Assembly (NCBI GenBank): GCA_014058105.1
Contig: JACGCM010001747.1
Coordinates: 2,480,001 to 2,544,000 of the forward strand
Direction: 5' to 3'
DNA length: 64,000 bases
Source of the DNA: Kingdonia uniflora
Taxonomy: Eukaryota; Streptophyta; Magnoliopsida; Ranunculales; Circaeasteraceae
This document shows, in pieces, positions 10,329-20,958 of the stretch. Below the pieces are notes generated by a model that worked only from the letters and a program-made list of their open reading frames with translations, was not told the DNA's origin and did no database searches. A program made the position numbers and the translations under genes. Numbering within the stretch: position 1 is the stretch's first letter; the number at the start of each line of letters is the position of its first letter.

Positions 10329-12941
10329 ATGGAAGACTCCGTCGATGAAAATTGGTCGAAAGTTATTGGTGAGGAGTCCCCAGAAAAGTGTGAAAATGAA
10401 CGCATTGAAGACCCATTTTCGGCGGAAGCCCCATACGAAGATCAACATTTTGATACTGTAGAGGATGAAGGTCTGTGGTATGAACGATATGGAAGAGGGC
10501 AGGGTTTCTCTACCAAGATACGCAATTCTACTAAGCGTCCGAGATTGGATGATATAGGCAGAGCCCACTTTTGTTGTTTGAGCAATGACTTTTCAAAGAA
10601 AAACCTTGGGAATCCAGGGAGTAGTGACGTAGCTGGCAACAGAAGATCATCTGATAAGTATGGGTGTAAAGCAACAATGAGCATAAATTAGAATACCAAA
10701 ATAGGCAAATATGTGGTCACAAGTTTCACGGATATCCATAGCCATAAACTCGTATCTCCACTGAATCAACATCGGATGAAAGCTAACAGATTCTTTCCTG
10801 AAGTAACAAAAAACCTTACAGTGGCATTTGGGTTCCACAATATTCTGGTCAGCAAGGTCCCGACATTATTCCCAGATAAAACCTTTAGAAAACGGGATTG
10901 TTACAACCACAACGCCAAAGTAAATAAAGAACGACTAGTCAAAGGAGATGCACAAACCGTGTTAAAGTGGTTTAGGAAGAAACAAACTGTAGATCCGATG
11001 TTTTATTTTGACATAGAATTAGATGAGGAAGACCAAGAACTGATTTTTTTTTTGGATCGATGGACGTTCAAGGTGCGCATATGAGGCATTTGGAGATATC
11101 GTCACCTTCGATACTACGTACCGGACGAATGTGTACAAGATGCCCTTTGCTTCGTTAGCAGGGATCAACAACCACTACCAAACAATTTAATACAGATGTG
11201 CTCTGCTAAGAAATGAGCAAGAAAACACATTTCTATGGTTGTTCTATACTTGGCTGAAGGCAATGAACTATAAACACCCTGTGTCAATTATCACCGATCA
11301 AGATCCAGCTATGGCCGCAGCTATTCCCAAGGTAAATAAGTACTTGGACATTTATTGCTCAAGTTACAGTTGTTAACTGGAGTATATTATCAATTTTACA
11401 TTGCCAATATTGTCGAATTCGACAATATTCGACACTTGTTACTCCAGTTACAATTGTTAAATTGTCGAATTCGACAATAATTGCTAGCATAACTCAAATC
11501 CAATTACACTACTAAATTGTTGAATTTGACAATATCATATAATATTCAGAGACACTGTCATTCTAACTTCTGGCTTATTTCTAGGTCTTTCCTAACACCA
11601 AACATCGATTTTGTCTGTGGCATATCACAAACAAATTTCCTGAGAAAACTGGCCATGCTTATCGGGAACCATCTACATTCAAAGAAGATATCGATTCGAT
11701 AATGCACAACACATATGAGGCTGTAGAGTTTGAAACCAAGTGGATGGACCTAATGAAGAAACATAAATTGAATGATAACGTTTGGATGCAAGGAATCTTC
11801 AATATTAGACAAAGATGGATACCGTTATGGAATGTCAACCTTTTTTACAGGGATGAGCAGTACAGGACGGAGTGAGTCCACAAACAACTTCTTTAATGGT
11901 TGGTTGCCAATAACAACTGGGTTGTACAGTTTTGTGACCAAGTACGAGGCTGCCCTTTTAGAGGTATACGAACGAGAAAGTGCAGAAGACTTTGCATCAG
12001 AACATAGATATCATCAAGTTGGATCTCATCAAGCTCTACTGAAAGATGCTACAAAGCTTTACACCAGAACAATGTTCCACAAACTTCAGGATCAGTTTGA
12101 CCAGGTTGTTCGCTTCCTTGTAATAGAAAGACACGTAGAAGACAACGTTCAGAAACTTACGGTGAAGTCCCATAGTGGCCGTACCGAGTCATTTGAGCTA
12201 CAAATAGACTTAGAGAAGATAACTAGTAATTATGGATGCAATTTGTTTGAGTATGTTGGACTCCCATGTTGTCACATCCTGAAGGTTTTCTCGAAATACA
12301 ACATTCTCAAAATGCCAGAGGCTTTCATTATGACAAGGTGGACGATTGGTGCAAACAAGTTTTTAAGGTCGTATGATGAAAGTAAGTTAGAAGGAGATAA
12401 CTTACGACATGCCTTACACCATAGCCACCTATCCCTTCGTGTATCAAACTTATTCGAGAGGGCCTCGAAGATGAAAAAAAGTTTGGATTTTGCAGTTTTG
12501 AAGCTAAACGAACTTGAGTCTTACCTTTAAAACTATGATGACCCTTTAACACAGATTGATGCATCACAGTAAAACATCTCAACTTCTATCATAGATTCTC
12601 TGGTGTCTGGAACTATGATTTTAAACCCTCTCGTGGTTCAAACAAAAGGCCAGGCGAAGATTGATCACAAGAAAGGGGCAAGATGGAAGCGGGGAATAGA
12701 AGAGGCTGTTATGAAGAAGAAGAGAACATGCAAAAGTTGTGGAGTACTCAGCAACCATGACAAACGGACATGCCCACTTCTCAAAACGATGATAGCAGAA
12801 TCAAGTAAGTATATATTTGAGACTATGCATAAACGGCATATTCTCCGTGATTTTTCTATAATATGTTATATTCTATATTTATGCCATATTTACAATAATG
12901 TGTTCCATGTAGGAGACAACAATAATGGGGAATCTGTTTAG
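10329..12941 (+). pseudogene. FAR1-type MULE transposase (decayed)
   Basis: The ATG at 10329 opens an acidic N-terminus, followed by a FAR1 DNA-binding domain (LWYERYGRGQGFSTKIRNS...YGCKATMSI). The DDE core pieces are FGDIVTFDTTYRTNVYKMPF (first Asp), SIITDQDPAMAAAIPK (second Asp) and TGRSESTNNFFNGW (Glu). A SWIM zinc finger (CNLFEYVGLPCCHILKVF) and a C-terminal zinc knuckle (CKSCGVLSNHDKRTCP) follow. One intron is seen at about 11331-11584, and it contains palindromes. Breaks: TAG at 10689, frameshift in the T-run near 11043-11052, TAA near 11188, frameshift in the T-run near 11840. An intact protein would bind the TIRs and cut out the element. Confidence 0.85.
11409..11532. repeat. Palindrome cluster 2 (three copies, transposase intron)
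   Basis: Copies at 11409 and 11461 match the 18-bp consensus exactly; the one at 11515 reads ATTGTTGAATTTGACAAT. All three lie within the intron of the transposase gene. Confidence 0.85.
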
Positions 12942-13176
12942 CCGTTGCACTCAAATTCCGACAGCAACAACATCTAGGAAAACATAAGGAGTTCACATGC
13001 ATTGACTAATAAATATGTATTTAATTATTATTGAGAAATTAGTGTGTTCATTCAACATTATATTTGATTTGTAATTGGAATTTAGGACAATAACAATACC
13101 GTATTTCACCGAGAAAATAACAATCAATTATTTGCAGTTTAGGGATTGTGTTGCTTATGCACCCTTTATGATTTTG

Positions 13177-13279
13177 CATATTGTCGAAAATACTGCAATA
13201 AATTGTCGAGTTATGTAATAGATCCTTTATAATTAAACTAAAGTAACCATATACACTAAGATATTGTCGAAATCGACAA
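13177..13279. repeat. Palindrome remnants between the convergent MULE genes
   Basis: Half-copies near 13177 and 13200, and ATTGTCGAAATCGACAAA at 13262, lie in the ~590 bp between the two gene ends. No gene is seen in 12942-13533. Confidence 0.65.
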
Positions 13280-13533
13280 AATTTCATTTTTTTGTGACAC
13301 TCAAGTGCACTGTTAAAATATTCTTCGGAGGCAATATGTACATTTTGAAGAGGGGAGAGTCAGAAAGGAGATTCATATGACATAACAGAAATGCATATAC
13401 TACAAAAATAAATCAACCATGGAGTGTTCTACCAAAAATTATATACTGTTAAAAAACATGAACTAAATGAATTATCATATACAAAAAGGGAAAAAAATTA
13501 TATACTGTGATAAACATTGAGGTAACATAACTG

Positions 13534-14250
13534 TCATATACAAAGATTTGGTTGACAACCCAATTTGATTGTCGATAAACCAACAACAACCATGTCATTA
13601 ATTCTATACCCCTGACACTTGTGCTCTCTAAGTAATGCCTTGAAGTTCCTTACCCTCACATCAAAATACCTAGTCAGTTGTTCTCTCATATAACCCAGAG
13701 GAATTTCCAGATTTACATTACTGTAGAAAATAGTAGAAACTGGAGGTATTGGTGCATCGAACCTTGGAAACAAGCGAACAAAATGGTTGTCCGCCCCCAA
13801 GCCAAACCACCAATAGTTACTAGTATCCATAACTAAGTTTTGGAACCTCTACTCATTTGAAGTAGTATTTCTTTTACGTGCCCAAAACAGAAGTAAGAAT
13901 GTATATGCTTCAGTGTGGCTAATGAAGACCACAACCTTCTCATAGTAGGTGGCTAGTAAATGCGCCATATGCCTATACTCCACATGTTGATAACCATAAG
14001 AACACGCTTGTAGCAGAATTTGATACGCGTTCTCACCGTCTGCAGTGAATTGTATACCCAATGTTTGGCTGAAGATACTCTTCCAGAATGTGGGGTCCTT
14101 ACAGAGAAAGGTCTTCAATGATTTCATTACATTTGGGAATCTATGTTGGCTCTGGTGCCGAATCGCGGCGGTAACCCTAAAACCAGAATTGTTATCACTG
14201 ATTTCGACGCCATGAACATCTACAAGATATTTCATCCACGGTTGGAATAC
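13534..14250 (-). pseudogene. OTU-like cysteine-protease domain with catalytic Cys lost
   Basis: From 14250 the minus strand reads FQPWMKYLVDVHGVEISDNN, then SGFRVTAAIRHQSQHRFP; plant OTU proteins linked to transposons have a DGNCGFRA motif here. The Cys position is Ser (codon 14187-14185, TCT). Further on are HVEYRHMAHLLATYYEKVVV and GADNHFVRLFPRFDAPIPPV, the conserved His strand (His codon 13785-13783) with the Pro-Pro motif. The family cleaves ubiquitin-like chains; with Ser for Cys and an in-frame stop this copy should be inactive. Confidence 0.65.
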
Positions 14251-14530
14251 AAGTTATTGCATCTTCTTCTTCTTAGCCATTTTCTCCCTCCTAGCAATGA
14301 CAACATTTTCAAGGGTTACCGCCGTGGAAACCAAGTCTTCTTGATAATCTCCCTTGGGTTCTTGCTGTGCTATTGTGAAGAATCTTTCGTTCTGCTCAAA
14401 AAGTTCTTCAAAGGTTGGGTCCCCCATGTCTCCCATCTCTTCACTTGCGAGTGCCTTCTTCAATGCTTGACGCCAAACCTCCTGCAACAAGTCCTCATAT
14501 TAGAACAAACATAAATATTATAGTAATATT

Positions 14531-14994
14531 GCCAATTTCGATAATATTGTGTATCCTTAAATCCAATTACAGTGCCATAATTGTCGAACTCGACAATTAT
14601 ATATTGTTCAAGTGTACATATATATATTACCAATATTGTCGAATTCGACAATATGCAGATGGTAATCGTCGAATTCGATAACTATGACTTCAAACTATGC
14701 ATTAAACAAAGTAATCTTAAATATGTACAAGAGTTAGGAATATGTCACACTCATTCATTGTTATCTACTTTCAAAGTCTTCTTCCTCTCTTCAGAATTGA
14801 CTAGTTTCTTATGCTGAAAAAAAAAACTCCAACATTAGGAAAAAGACACTTGGTATGTATATGTACATTATCTATATTGTCGAGTTTGACAATATTTACC
14901 ATGCACAACTTGAAATACAATTCTTAATTATCGAATTCGACAATTAAGAATTTCAATAACATGATTTTGAAGCCATATTGTCAAATTTGACAAT
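14531..14994. repeat. Palindrome cluster 4 (seven copies, introns)
   Basis: Copies start near 14531 (degenerate), 14580, 14635 (consensus), 14663 (degenerate), 14876, 14927 and 14977. The last, ATTGTCAAATTTGACAAT, is a perfect palindrome in which both arms differ from the consensus. Confidence 0.85.
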
Positions 14995-16372
14995 TATCCC
15001 TTCAAACCATGCATTATAGAAAGTAATCTCAAATAGGTACAATAGTTAGGAATAAGACATACTCATTCACTGTTATTTGCTTCTAAAGATTTCTTCCTCT
15101 CTTCAGCATTAACCAACTTCTGTCGCTGAAAAAATATCGAACATTAGAATAAACTGTGAAATCAACATTCCATATAATTAAGAAGGATGAGGGGGGGGGG
15201 GGGGAGAGTTTACGAGATGGTTAGTTTCCTCCGTATATCTCGCTGCTTCTTTCTTATACTTGGATGTCCATATCATTATCTGTTTCAAATATATAAATGA
15301 GATGAGCTATATATCTCCAGTTCATTTAAATGTAATTTTGGGTACTACATTTGATTTTGAGTAGGGGTTAACCGATATTGAGCATGAAATCCAAAATGAA
15401 TACTACATCTGATTTTGGATAATCAAGCACAAACTCCAATCCACTAACTAAAAAATTTGTACACAAAATTAAATTTAAATTTACTATTATCAAACACCAA
15501 CTCCAATTCACTAAATAAAAAAGTCGTACACAAAATGAAACTTAAATTCACTATTATCAAACACAAACTCCAATTCACTAACTACAATTAATTTTATTCA
15601 TTTCGAATGACTTACAAAATTATCTTTCGTAATCAACTTCTTCTTAACATCCTCATGTGCAGCCAACAAGTCCTCATACTTCTTTGCTAGGGTTGTGTCT
15701 GGCACAGGCTGATGCGATTGTAGCACAACAAGCTGTTCAAAACATGAACACAAGAATAATGTTACCAGACTTACAAATAAGGAACACATAATTTTGGTAA
15801 ACTCACAGGTGTAGCTGGAGGAAGTTGCATGTCTATCTGCTCCATCAAAATTGCATTGGCCGTTTTTAGTGACTCGATCTCTTTACACTATACATATTGG
15901 GGACAAAATAATCACGCCAGATGTAAGTATGATTAATGGAAGACTATAAGTAATTAGGGGTTAGAGACACTGAACACTATTATTTTTTTATTAAACTTAT
16001 TATATTTTTATTTAACTCAGCAGATAAGCTTTGATTACAGTCTTCAATGCCAAATTTTTGTCTTAGCTTTACCTCCAAACTTGTATTTTTTTCCTCCAAA
16101 TTTTTGTACTCCAATATCTACAAACAGAAATTTGACAAAGAAAATCAGAATTTTGACCAAAAAAAAAATGGATGCGATAATGACATCCGCCTAAGACCTT
16201 ACCTTCGCATCTAACTGCCTTAGCAGATCTGTGAACTCTAGTGCACATTGCTCGTCAACTACATGCTTTAGTTCAATCTCTACCTTCATTTGTTCAATGG
16301 TTTCTTTAAGCAGATCACATTCACTTGTCTGAGGCTAAATTGACATGAAATATTTAGATTACTTTCTATATT

Positions 16373-16523
16373 TTTGTCGATCTCGACAATAATACTATGT
16401 AATTGTCGAGTTCGACAATAATACATATAGATAATTTCATAAATTATTGTGAAAATTGTCGAATTCGACAATTTACATTTTTCCACTTTCACATACATTG
16501 TAATAATTGTCGAACTCGACAAT
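16373..16523. repeat. Palindrome cluster 5 (four copies, intron)
   Basis: Copies at about 16373, 16402, 16455 (consensus) and 16506, spaced 29-53 bp, between two coiled-coil exons. Confidence 0.85.
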
Positions 16524-17035
16524 TACTTATACAAATAACTATGCATAAAAACTAACATTATGCACAACTAAAGATAGGTATGACTGACCTTCTCTTTGAG
16601 GGCCTATCTTAGATTTATATTGGCTTCAGACTTCTTCTCTTTATCTTCCTTGAGCTTCTGAAGCTTGTCATTTAGTGCTGTGATTTGCTGGTCATTTAGG
16701 TTTATATTTGGAGATAGACTAGCGTACTCATGATGCTACAGAAGTGGTAATTCAAGTGAACAAAATATTATAGACTAAAAATTTTGAAGTAAAAATAATA
16801 TAAGGGAAGTGAGATAAAGATAGTGTTAACATGTACTAACCGATGCATCATATTATTCAACAATATCTTTAAATTGGTGTACGGGGGTGTCACCATGCTC
16901 ATTGACAATGGCAGGTTTCCTTTGATGAATTCCAGAATCATATGCAGCCAGGTCAACAGTAATGGGACAGATCTTAGTCCACGAGACAGAGGCAAACCAC
17001 TCCAAGTATGCTTCTGTACATACTAGAGGTCACTC

Positions 17036-18830
17036 TCATACCCTCCGCCCCCTATTAGCTTTCTTCAAAACGAACACCTTCCACTTTTGGCTAGAGAAGC
17101 AATCAACCCACTCATACTTAGGGCTGAATTTCCTCGGCACTTTTGCGTTCCATAGGTTGGAAACCTCTGTCAATAGTCGCTTTGTGGGGCTGTCTTGTTC
17201 CCGATTGAACTGCCGTACAACCTTATTTGGGTAGTAGGGCTGAACATGATTTGGACTTCTTAATGCACCATAGAAAAAAGTGAACTCCTTGAATGTATGT
17301 GGGGAATCCATTTTATCTCTGTATGGGTCTCATACAACCTACATGAAAAATAAATCAAATGTATTATGCACCATTAAGTTGAGAATTTTTTTCCACTAGG
17401 CCTGAGAAGAATTTAGCAACATTGTCGAATTCGACAATATTGCAGTGGACCAGATAATCTTGAGATGAAATATTGTCGATTTCGACAATTTACTATGTTC
17501 ATTTCGACAATGTTGTATATTCATTTTCAAAGGAAATTGAATAATTATCGAATTCGACAATATTAGATGTACTTAGTAGATATACTTAATCAATATTTTC
17601 AAATTCGACAATTATTCAATTTACTTTAGTTGTGATTATACTAACTTGAGATGGAATATTGTCGATTTCGACAATTTACCATGTTCATTTCGACAATGTT
17701 GTATATTTACTTTAAAAGGAAATTGAATAATTGTCAAATTCAATAATATTAGATGTACTTAGTAGATATACTTAATCAATATTTTTGAAATCGACAATTT
17801 TGAAGCAGCGTAATCTACTAACTCCAAGTACAATATGATACAGTGTAGAAGGGTAATGAACTTACATCCTCCAGTTTGTAGTTGTCCAATGCCTCCCTAA
17901 AATTAAGCAAAGTTATACCACCGTATCTATCCGTAACAGATACGTCTTATTTCCAACAAGTACAGTGCTCGTATGCGTCAGAGTCCATCTCCTTGGGGAT
18001 CCCAGCAAGCTTTAGGAAATGTGCAAATATCCATGACTACATGTATATAGATAAACAAAATAAAATTAGTAGTGGTTGAAGCCATATGTAAAAAATAGTT
18101 ACATAAATGAGTTTAGAACCACCTCGAGTAGTGTGGTACAGCATGCGAATTGCCTCCCATCATCTCGAGATGCTGCACCCAGATTGTAATACATGTGAGC
18201 CAGAACTACTGATCCCCATGACCACTTCTTTGCCACCTTGTCCTTGGCAAATAGGACAAGGTAGTGTGCGCTGACATCTGTTTCCTTTTTCGTGGGAAAT
18301 AGAAAAGACCCAAAAGCATACATCATATATGCATGAGCAACATACCTCGCTGTTAGCCCCTTATTCTTCTTGGCAGCTACAGCGGGCACCGTCACTGAGA
18401 ACCTTCTCCAATTTGTATGCATAGTGTTCTTTTAGTTTATTCAGTGACAATAAATTTCCAGCACCCCCAACTTTCAAAGAATTGAAAGCATTTAAATCCT
18501 GTAAGAGGTTGTTCTCAAAAACTTCTATAATCACCGGGAATCCCCTGGTACCACCAATGACTGTGGCATCACCATCAACAGGCAACCCAACTAATTGCTC
18601 CACATCATCCAGAGTTGGAGTCATCTCACCCCATTTGAAGTGGAAATTATTAGTTTCCAGCTACCAACGCTAGGCAAAAGCAGAAATGAGGGTAGAGTTG
18701 TAATAATTATAGGATATAGCCCAAATCTTATCCAGACCCTTCAACTTTACCAAATCTTGGACCACTTGTGGTTCCTTTTTAAGGTCCCACGTAGACTGGT
18801 GATGGTGAACATGAATGAGAAGCTTCTCCT
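17036..18830 (-). pseudogene. Plant mobile domain (PMD) exons
   Basis: The minus strand reads LDKIWAISYNYYNSTLISAF, then the PMD hallmark GEMTPTLDDVEQLVGLPVDG (18624 onward), GLTARYVAHAYMMYAFGSFL, SWGSVVLAHMYYNLGAASRD, an exon near 18035-17871 (WIFAHFLKLAGIPKEMDSDA), and PYYPNKVVRQFNREQDSPTK (17311-17036). These correspond in order to the aminotransferase-like PMD family, found in host proteins such as MAIN and MAIL1 and in many transposons. An in-frame stop lies in RW*LETNNFHF near 18655. Confidence 0.75.
17421..17800. repeat. Palindrome cluster 6 within a 186-bp tandem duplication
   Basis: Copies at 17421, 17472, 17544, 17592 (half), 17658, 17730 and 17783 (degenerate). The block starting TTGAGATG at ~17460 recurs from ~17646 with the same internal order, so part of the copy number comes from tandem duplication. 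Confidence 0.8.
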
Positions 18831-18948
18831 GAACAATAATAGTGATTATGTCAACAAAATGTAACTATAAATAATAAGAATAACAGAACATAATTAAACA
18901 AGAGATTCCATAATTAAACAAGGGATTCCATTAAACAATATACTTGCC

Positions 18949-19368
18949 CTAGCACGATCGACCCGCTCTATGGAACCTGAAGCTCCTCAGTAGGTTTTTA
19001 TTACTAAGGCCTACGTCGTCGTTGCTTGTATCCCCCTCACCTTCAGAATACCCCCCAACAATAGAAATATTTTCATCAAAATTAGGGGAAACATTTGGGA
19101 GCGGTGGTTGAGCTCCCAAACTAGCTTGGGCAGACTCAGTCTCAAATTCTGAACCCTGGGGAATATTCACACCTTCGGCAGACTCAGTTGGAGGTAGTGT
19201 TTCACTAACACTCTCATTTGCACTGACTTGAGTGTTTGGAGGAACGACTGTGCTTGGGTCAATAGTCTTTCTCTTTCTCTTATATGTAACTAGATCTCTT
19301 TCTCTGACCAATTTTCTTTTTCTTCTATTGGAAGCGGTCAGAGGCACTTTCTCATTCATTGTGTACAT
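18949..19368 (-). pseudogene. N-terminal exon of the PMD/OTU gene
   Basis: A 139-codon reading frame begins MYTMNEKVPLTASNRRKRKL with a strongly basic stretch, followed by a Ser/Pro/Glu-rich linker and DDVGLSNKNLLRSFRFHRAG. A T-rich, poorly conserved stretch separates it from the first PMD exon. Assigned to the same gene because of strand and the basic nuclear-targeting-like start; this link is inference. Confidence 0.5.
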
Positions 19369-19413
19369 GTATACAATTTATTACTCAAAGGATTAATATA
19401 ATTGCATTTGGTA

Positions 19414-19940
19414 ATTGTCGAGTTCGACAATATTATGTAAGCATAAGTCCAATTGCATTTGGTAAATTATTGAATTCGACAATACTCCATTTTCAATAAC
19501 TACAAGTTAAATGTAACTATTATCGAATTCGACCATACTCTATTTAAATAGCTACAAGTTAAATGTAACTATTGTCGAATTCGACAATAATCCATTTCAA
19601 TAACTACAAGTTAAATGTAACTATTGTCGAATTCGACAATTTAGACTTATAAACAAGTATAATAAAAAAGTGAAATGAACCAGGGGAATTCCATAATTAT
19701 CGAATTCGATAATATTATATAACCATAACAACATTTATACTGCTAAATTGTCGAATTCGACAATCCTAAATGTTAATTACTCAATGTCACTTCAATATTC
19801 TCAATTTTGACAATTCTTCAATGTAGTTTGAGTTATTTAGGTCAAATATTTACTAATTCGACAATCCTAGATGTTAATAACTCAAATTTGAAGTCTAATT
19901 TGAGTTATTTAGGTTAAATATTGACGAATTCGATAATATT
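19414..19940. repeat. Palindrome cluster 7 (nine or more copies), 52-bp spacing
   Basis: Copies at 19414, 19466, 19519, 19571, 19623, 19696 and 19747, plus degenerate ones near 19800, 19850 and 19919. Those at 19519, 19571 and 19623 lie in a 52-bp tandem repeat with the spacer CTACAAGTTAAATGTAACT. The cluster is upstream of the PMD/OTU gene, where its promoter would be. Confidence 0.85.
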
Positions 19941-20159
19941 TGACATATTCAATACCAAATTGCATTACACAAAGGGGTAGACGAAGAATAGACAACAATT
20001 TCACATGAATTGGGGATTTACCTTGACGTAGACAACAACCTCTACTATCGATTCCCAAGCTCTGCCGCTCCAAAAGGAATGGACAATGTCTTTGAAGGGT
20101 TGAATTCACTCGAGTCTCTGAAACTGTGAAATGGAGTAACAAAGAAAAGGATAGTCGTC

Positions 20160-20375
20160 AGTCTCTAATAACGAGACAGTGAGAGAGAGAAAGAGTGAGA
20201 GTGAGGGAGAGCGAGAGAGTGATGGAGAGAGAGTGAGAGAGATACTCAAACTGTTTGTGAGAGTGAGAGAGACAGTGTGATAGAGATGTTTGGAGGAAAA
20301 TTTGGTTTGCTTGGAGAGAGAGAGGGAAAGTGGGAGAGAGGGAGAGTGGGAAAGAGAGAAAGTGTGAGAGACACC
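20160..20375. repeat. GA-rich microsatellite near the right TIR
   Basis: Irregular GAGAGA/GAGTGAGA runs. The minus-strand Ser/Leu-rich reading frames across it are low complexity and are not annotated as genes. Confidence 0.85.
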
Positions 20376-20413
20376 ATTAAATGTGAGTGACGGATGGTTT
20401 GAAAACAAAAAGA

Positions 20414-20570
20414 GAAATGTCTGCCAGCTAGAGAGATTGGGGCAGGTAAGACCCAGTAATTTTCCACCTCATTTCCCTTATAAGAAATCCCTAAATTTTG
20501 AAAACCACTCATCTCTATTAGATGAGTGGTTGTGGTTGAGTGAGACTTGAGTGTCTCTAAATCCTTCCCC
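20414..20570 (-). repeat. Right terminal inverted repeat of the MULE
   Basis: Reverse complement of 9045-9202 with few mismatches, ending CTCTAAATCCTTCCCC. It keeps the internal 12-bp inverted repeat (ACCACTCATCTC / GATGAGTGGT). Confidence 0.9.
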
Positions 20571-20579
20571 CTAAACTTT
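20571..20579. other. Right 9-bp target duplication of the MULE
   Basis: CTAAACTTT, identical to 9036-9044. Confidence 0.85.
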
Positions 20580-20819
20580 GAAGAATAAATGTTTATTGAT
20601 CAAACTTGGATGAGATGATAACCAAGGGATAAGATGGTATGATTACAACATATTGCAAGCCTTTATATAGGCATTAGAGCATAAATCCAACTTGGTTTGT
20701 AAAGCCAAAATACAAACAATACTTAACTATGCTACCTACTATGACCACTGTGGTTTTGGTAGCTTGACTTATTGTTGTATGTGTTACAAATTTGCTTATG
20801 TGTTTCTCACATTCTAACA
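20580..20819 (-). repeat. 3' LTR of copia 2, main part
   Basis: GAAGAATAAATGTTTATTGA... matches 24480 onward. It ends at TTCTAACA; on the minus strand the LTR therefore begins TGTTAGAATGTG, directly after the polypurine tract. Confidence 0.8.
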
Positions 20820-20831
20820 CTCTCCCTTAAA
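20820..20831 (-). other. Polypurine tract of copia 2
   Basis: The minus strand reads TTTAAGGGAGAG immediately before the LTR start TGTTAG, the site that primes plus-strand DNA synthesis. Confidence 0.75.
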
Positions 20832-20958
20832 CTAGATGTGCTAATACTAGTTTATGAAGTAAATGTACCGCCTTCTCTTATGCCGAGTTTTCCTTGCAGC
20901 TCCATCCCTCAAACGAACAAACCCCGAGTAGCTTCCGAAGTTTCTCAAACACATCTAA

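Larger units (their letters stand above)
14254..16740 (-). pseudogene. Coiled-coil exons of the PMD/OTU gene
   Basis: Short minus-strand exons rich in Leu, Glu and Lys occur near 16740-16590 (NDQQITALNDKLQKLKED), 16330-16200 (CDLLKETIEQMKVEIELK), 16100-16010, 15890-15800 (IESLKTANAILMEQIDM), 15790-15600 (LAKKYEDLLAAHEDVKKKL), 15290-15200, ~15120, ~14810 and 14490-14254 (VIARREKMAKKKKMQ). Heptad-like Leu spacing suggests a coiled coil. Exon borders are estimates. The introns contain palindrome clusters 4 and 5 and a 14-base G-run (15191-15204). Confidence 0.5.
13534..19368 (-). pseudogene. PMD - coiled coil - OTU-like fusion gene in the MULE (decayed)
   Basis: Minus-strand exons run from 19368 (MYTMNEKVPLTASNRRKRKL, nuclear-localisation-like) through a plant mobile domain (18830-17036), several short coiled-coil exons (16740-14254) and an OTU-like domain (14250-13534). 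Spacing, order and a shared strand suggest one gene of roughly a dozen exons. No polyadenylation or promoter boundary could be assigned between the parts, so two adjacent genes are also possible. Stops seen: in the PMD (RW*LETNNFHF), at the coiled-coil/OTU joint (KKKKMQ*LVF), and between OTU halves (TTSNE*RFQN). The palindrome clusters fall in its introns and upstream region. Confidence 0.65.
9045..20570. mobile_element. Mutator-like DNA transposon (MULE), 11,526 bp
   Basis: The element has ~158-bp terminal inverted repeats, 9-bp target duplications, a FAR1-type MULE transposase gene on the plus strand, and a multi-exon PMD/coiled-coil/OTU gene on the minus strand. The two genes converge near 12.9-13.5 kb. 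Both are decayed. The non-coding parts contain some 30 copies of an 18-bp palindrome. PMD and protease-like genes are known as cargo or accessory genes of some plant MULEs; this precise combination is inferred from the translation here. Confidence 0.88.

Noticed and set aside
9540..19940. The regularly spaced palindromes look superficially like a CRISPR array.
   Set aside because: The host is a plant, there are no cas genes, spacing varies from ~29 bp to several kb, and in the tandem parts the spacers are repeats of each other.
20106..20512. Minus-strand frames rich in Ser and Leu near the right TIR.
   Set aside because: They are translations of a GA microsatellite and of the TIR; no coding bias or domain.
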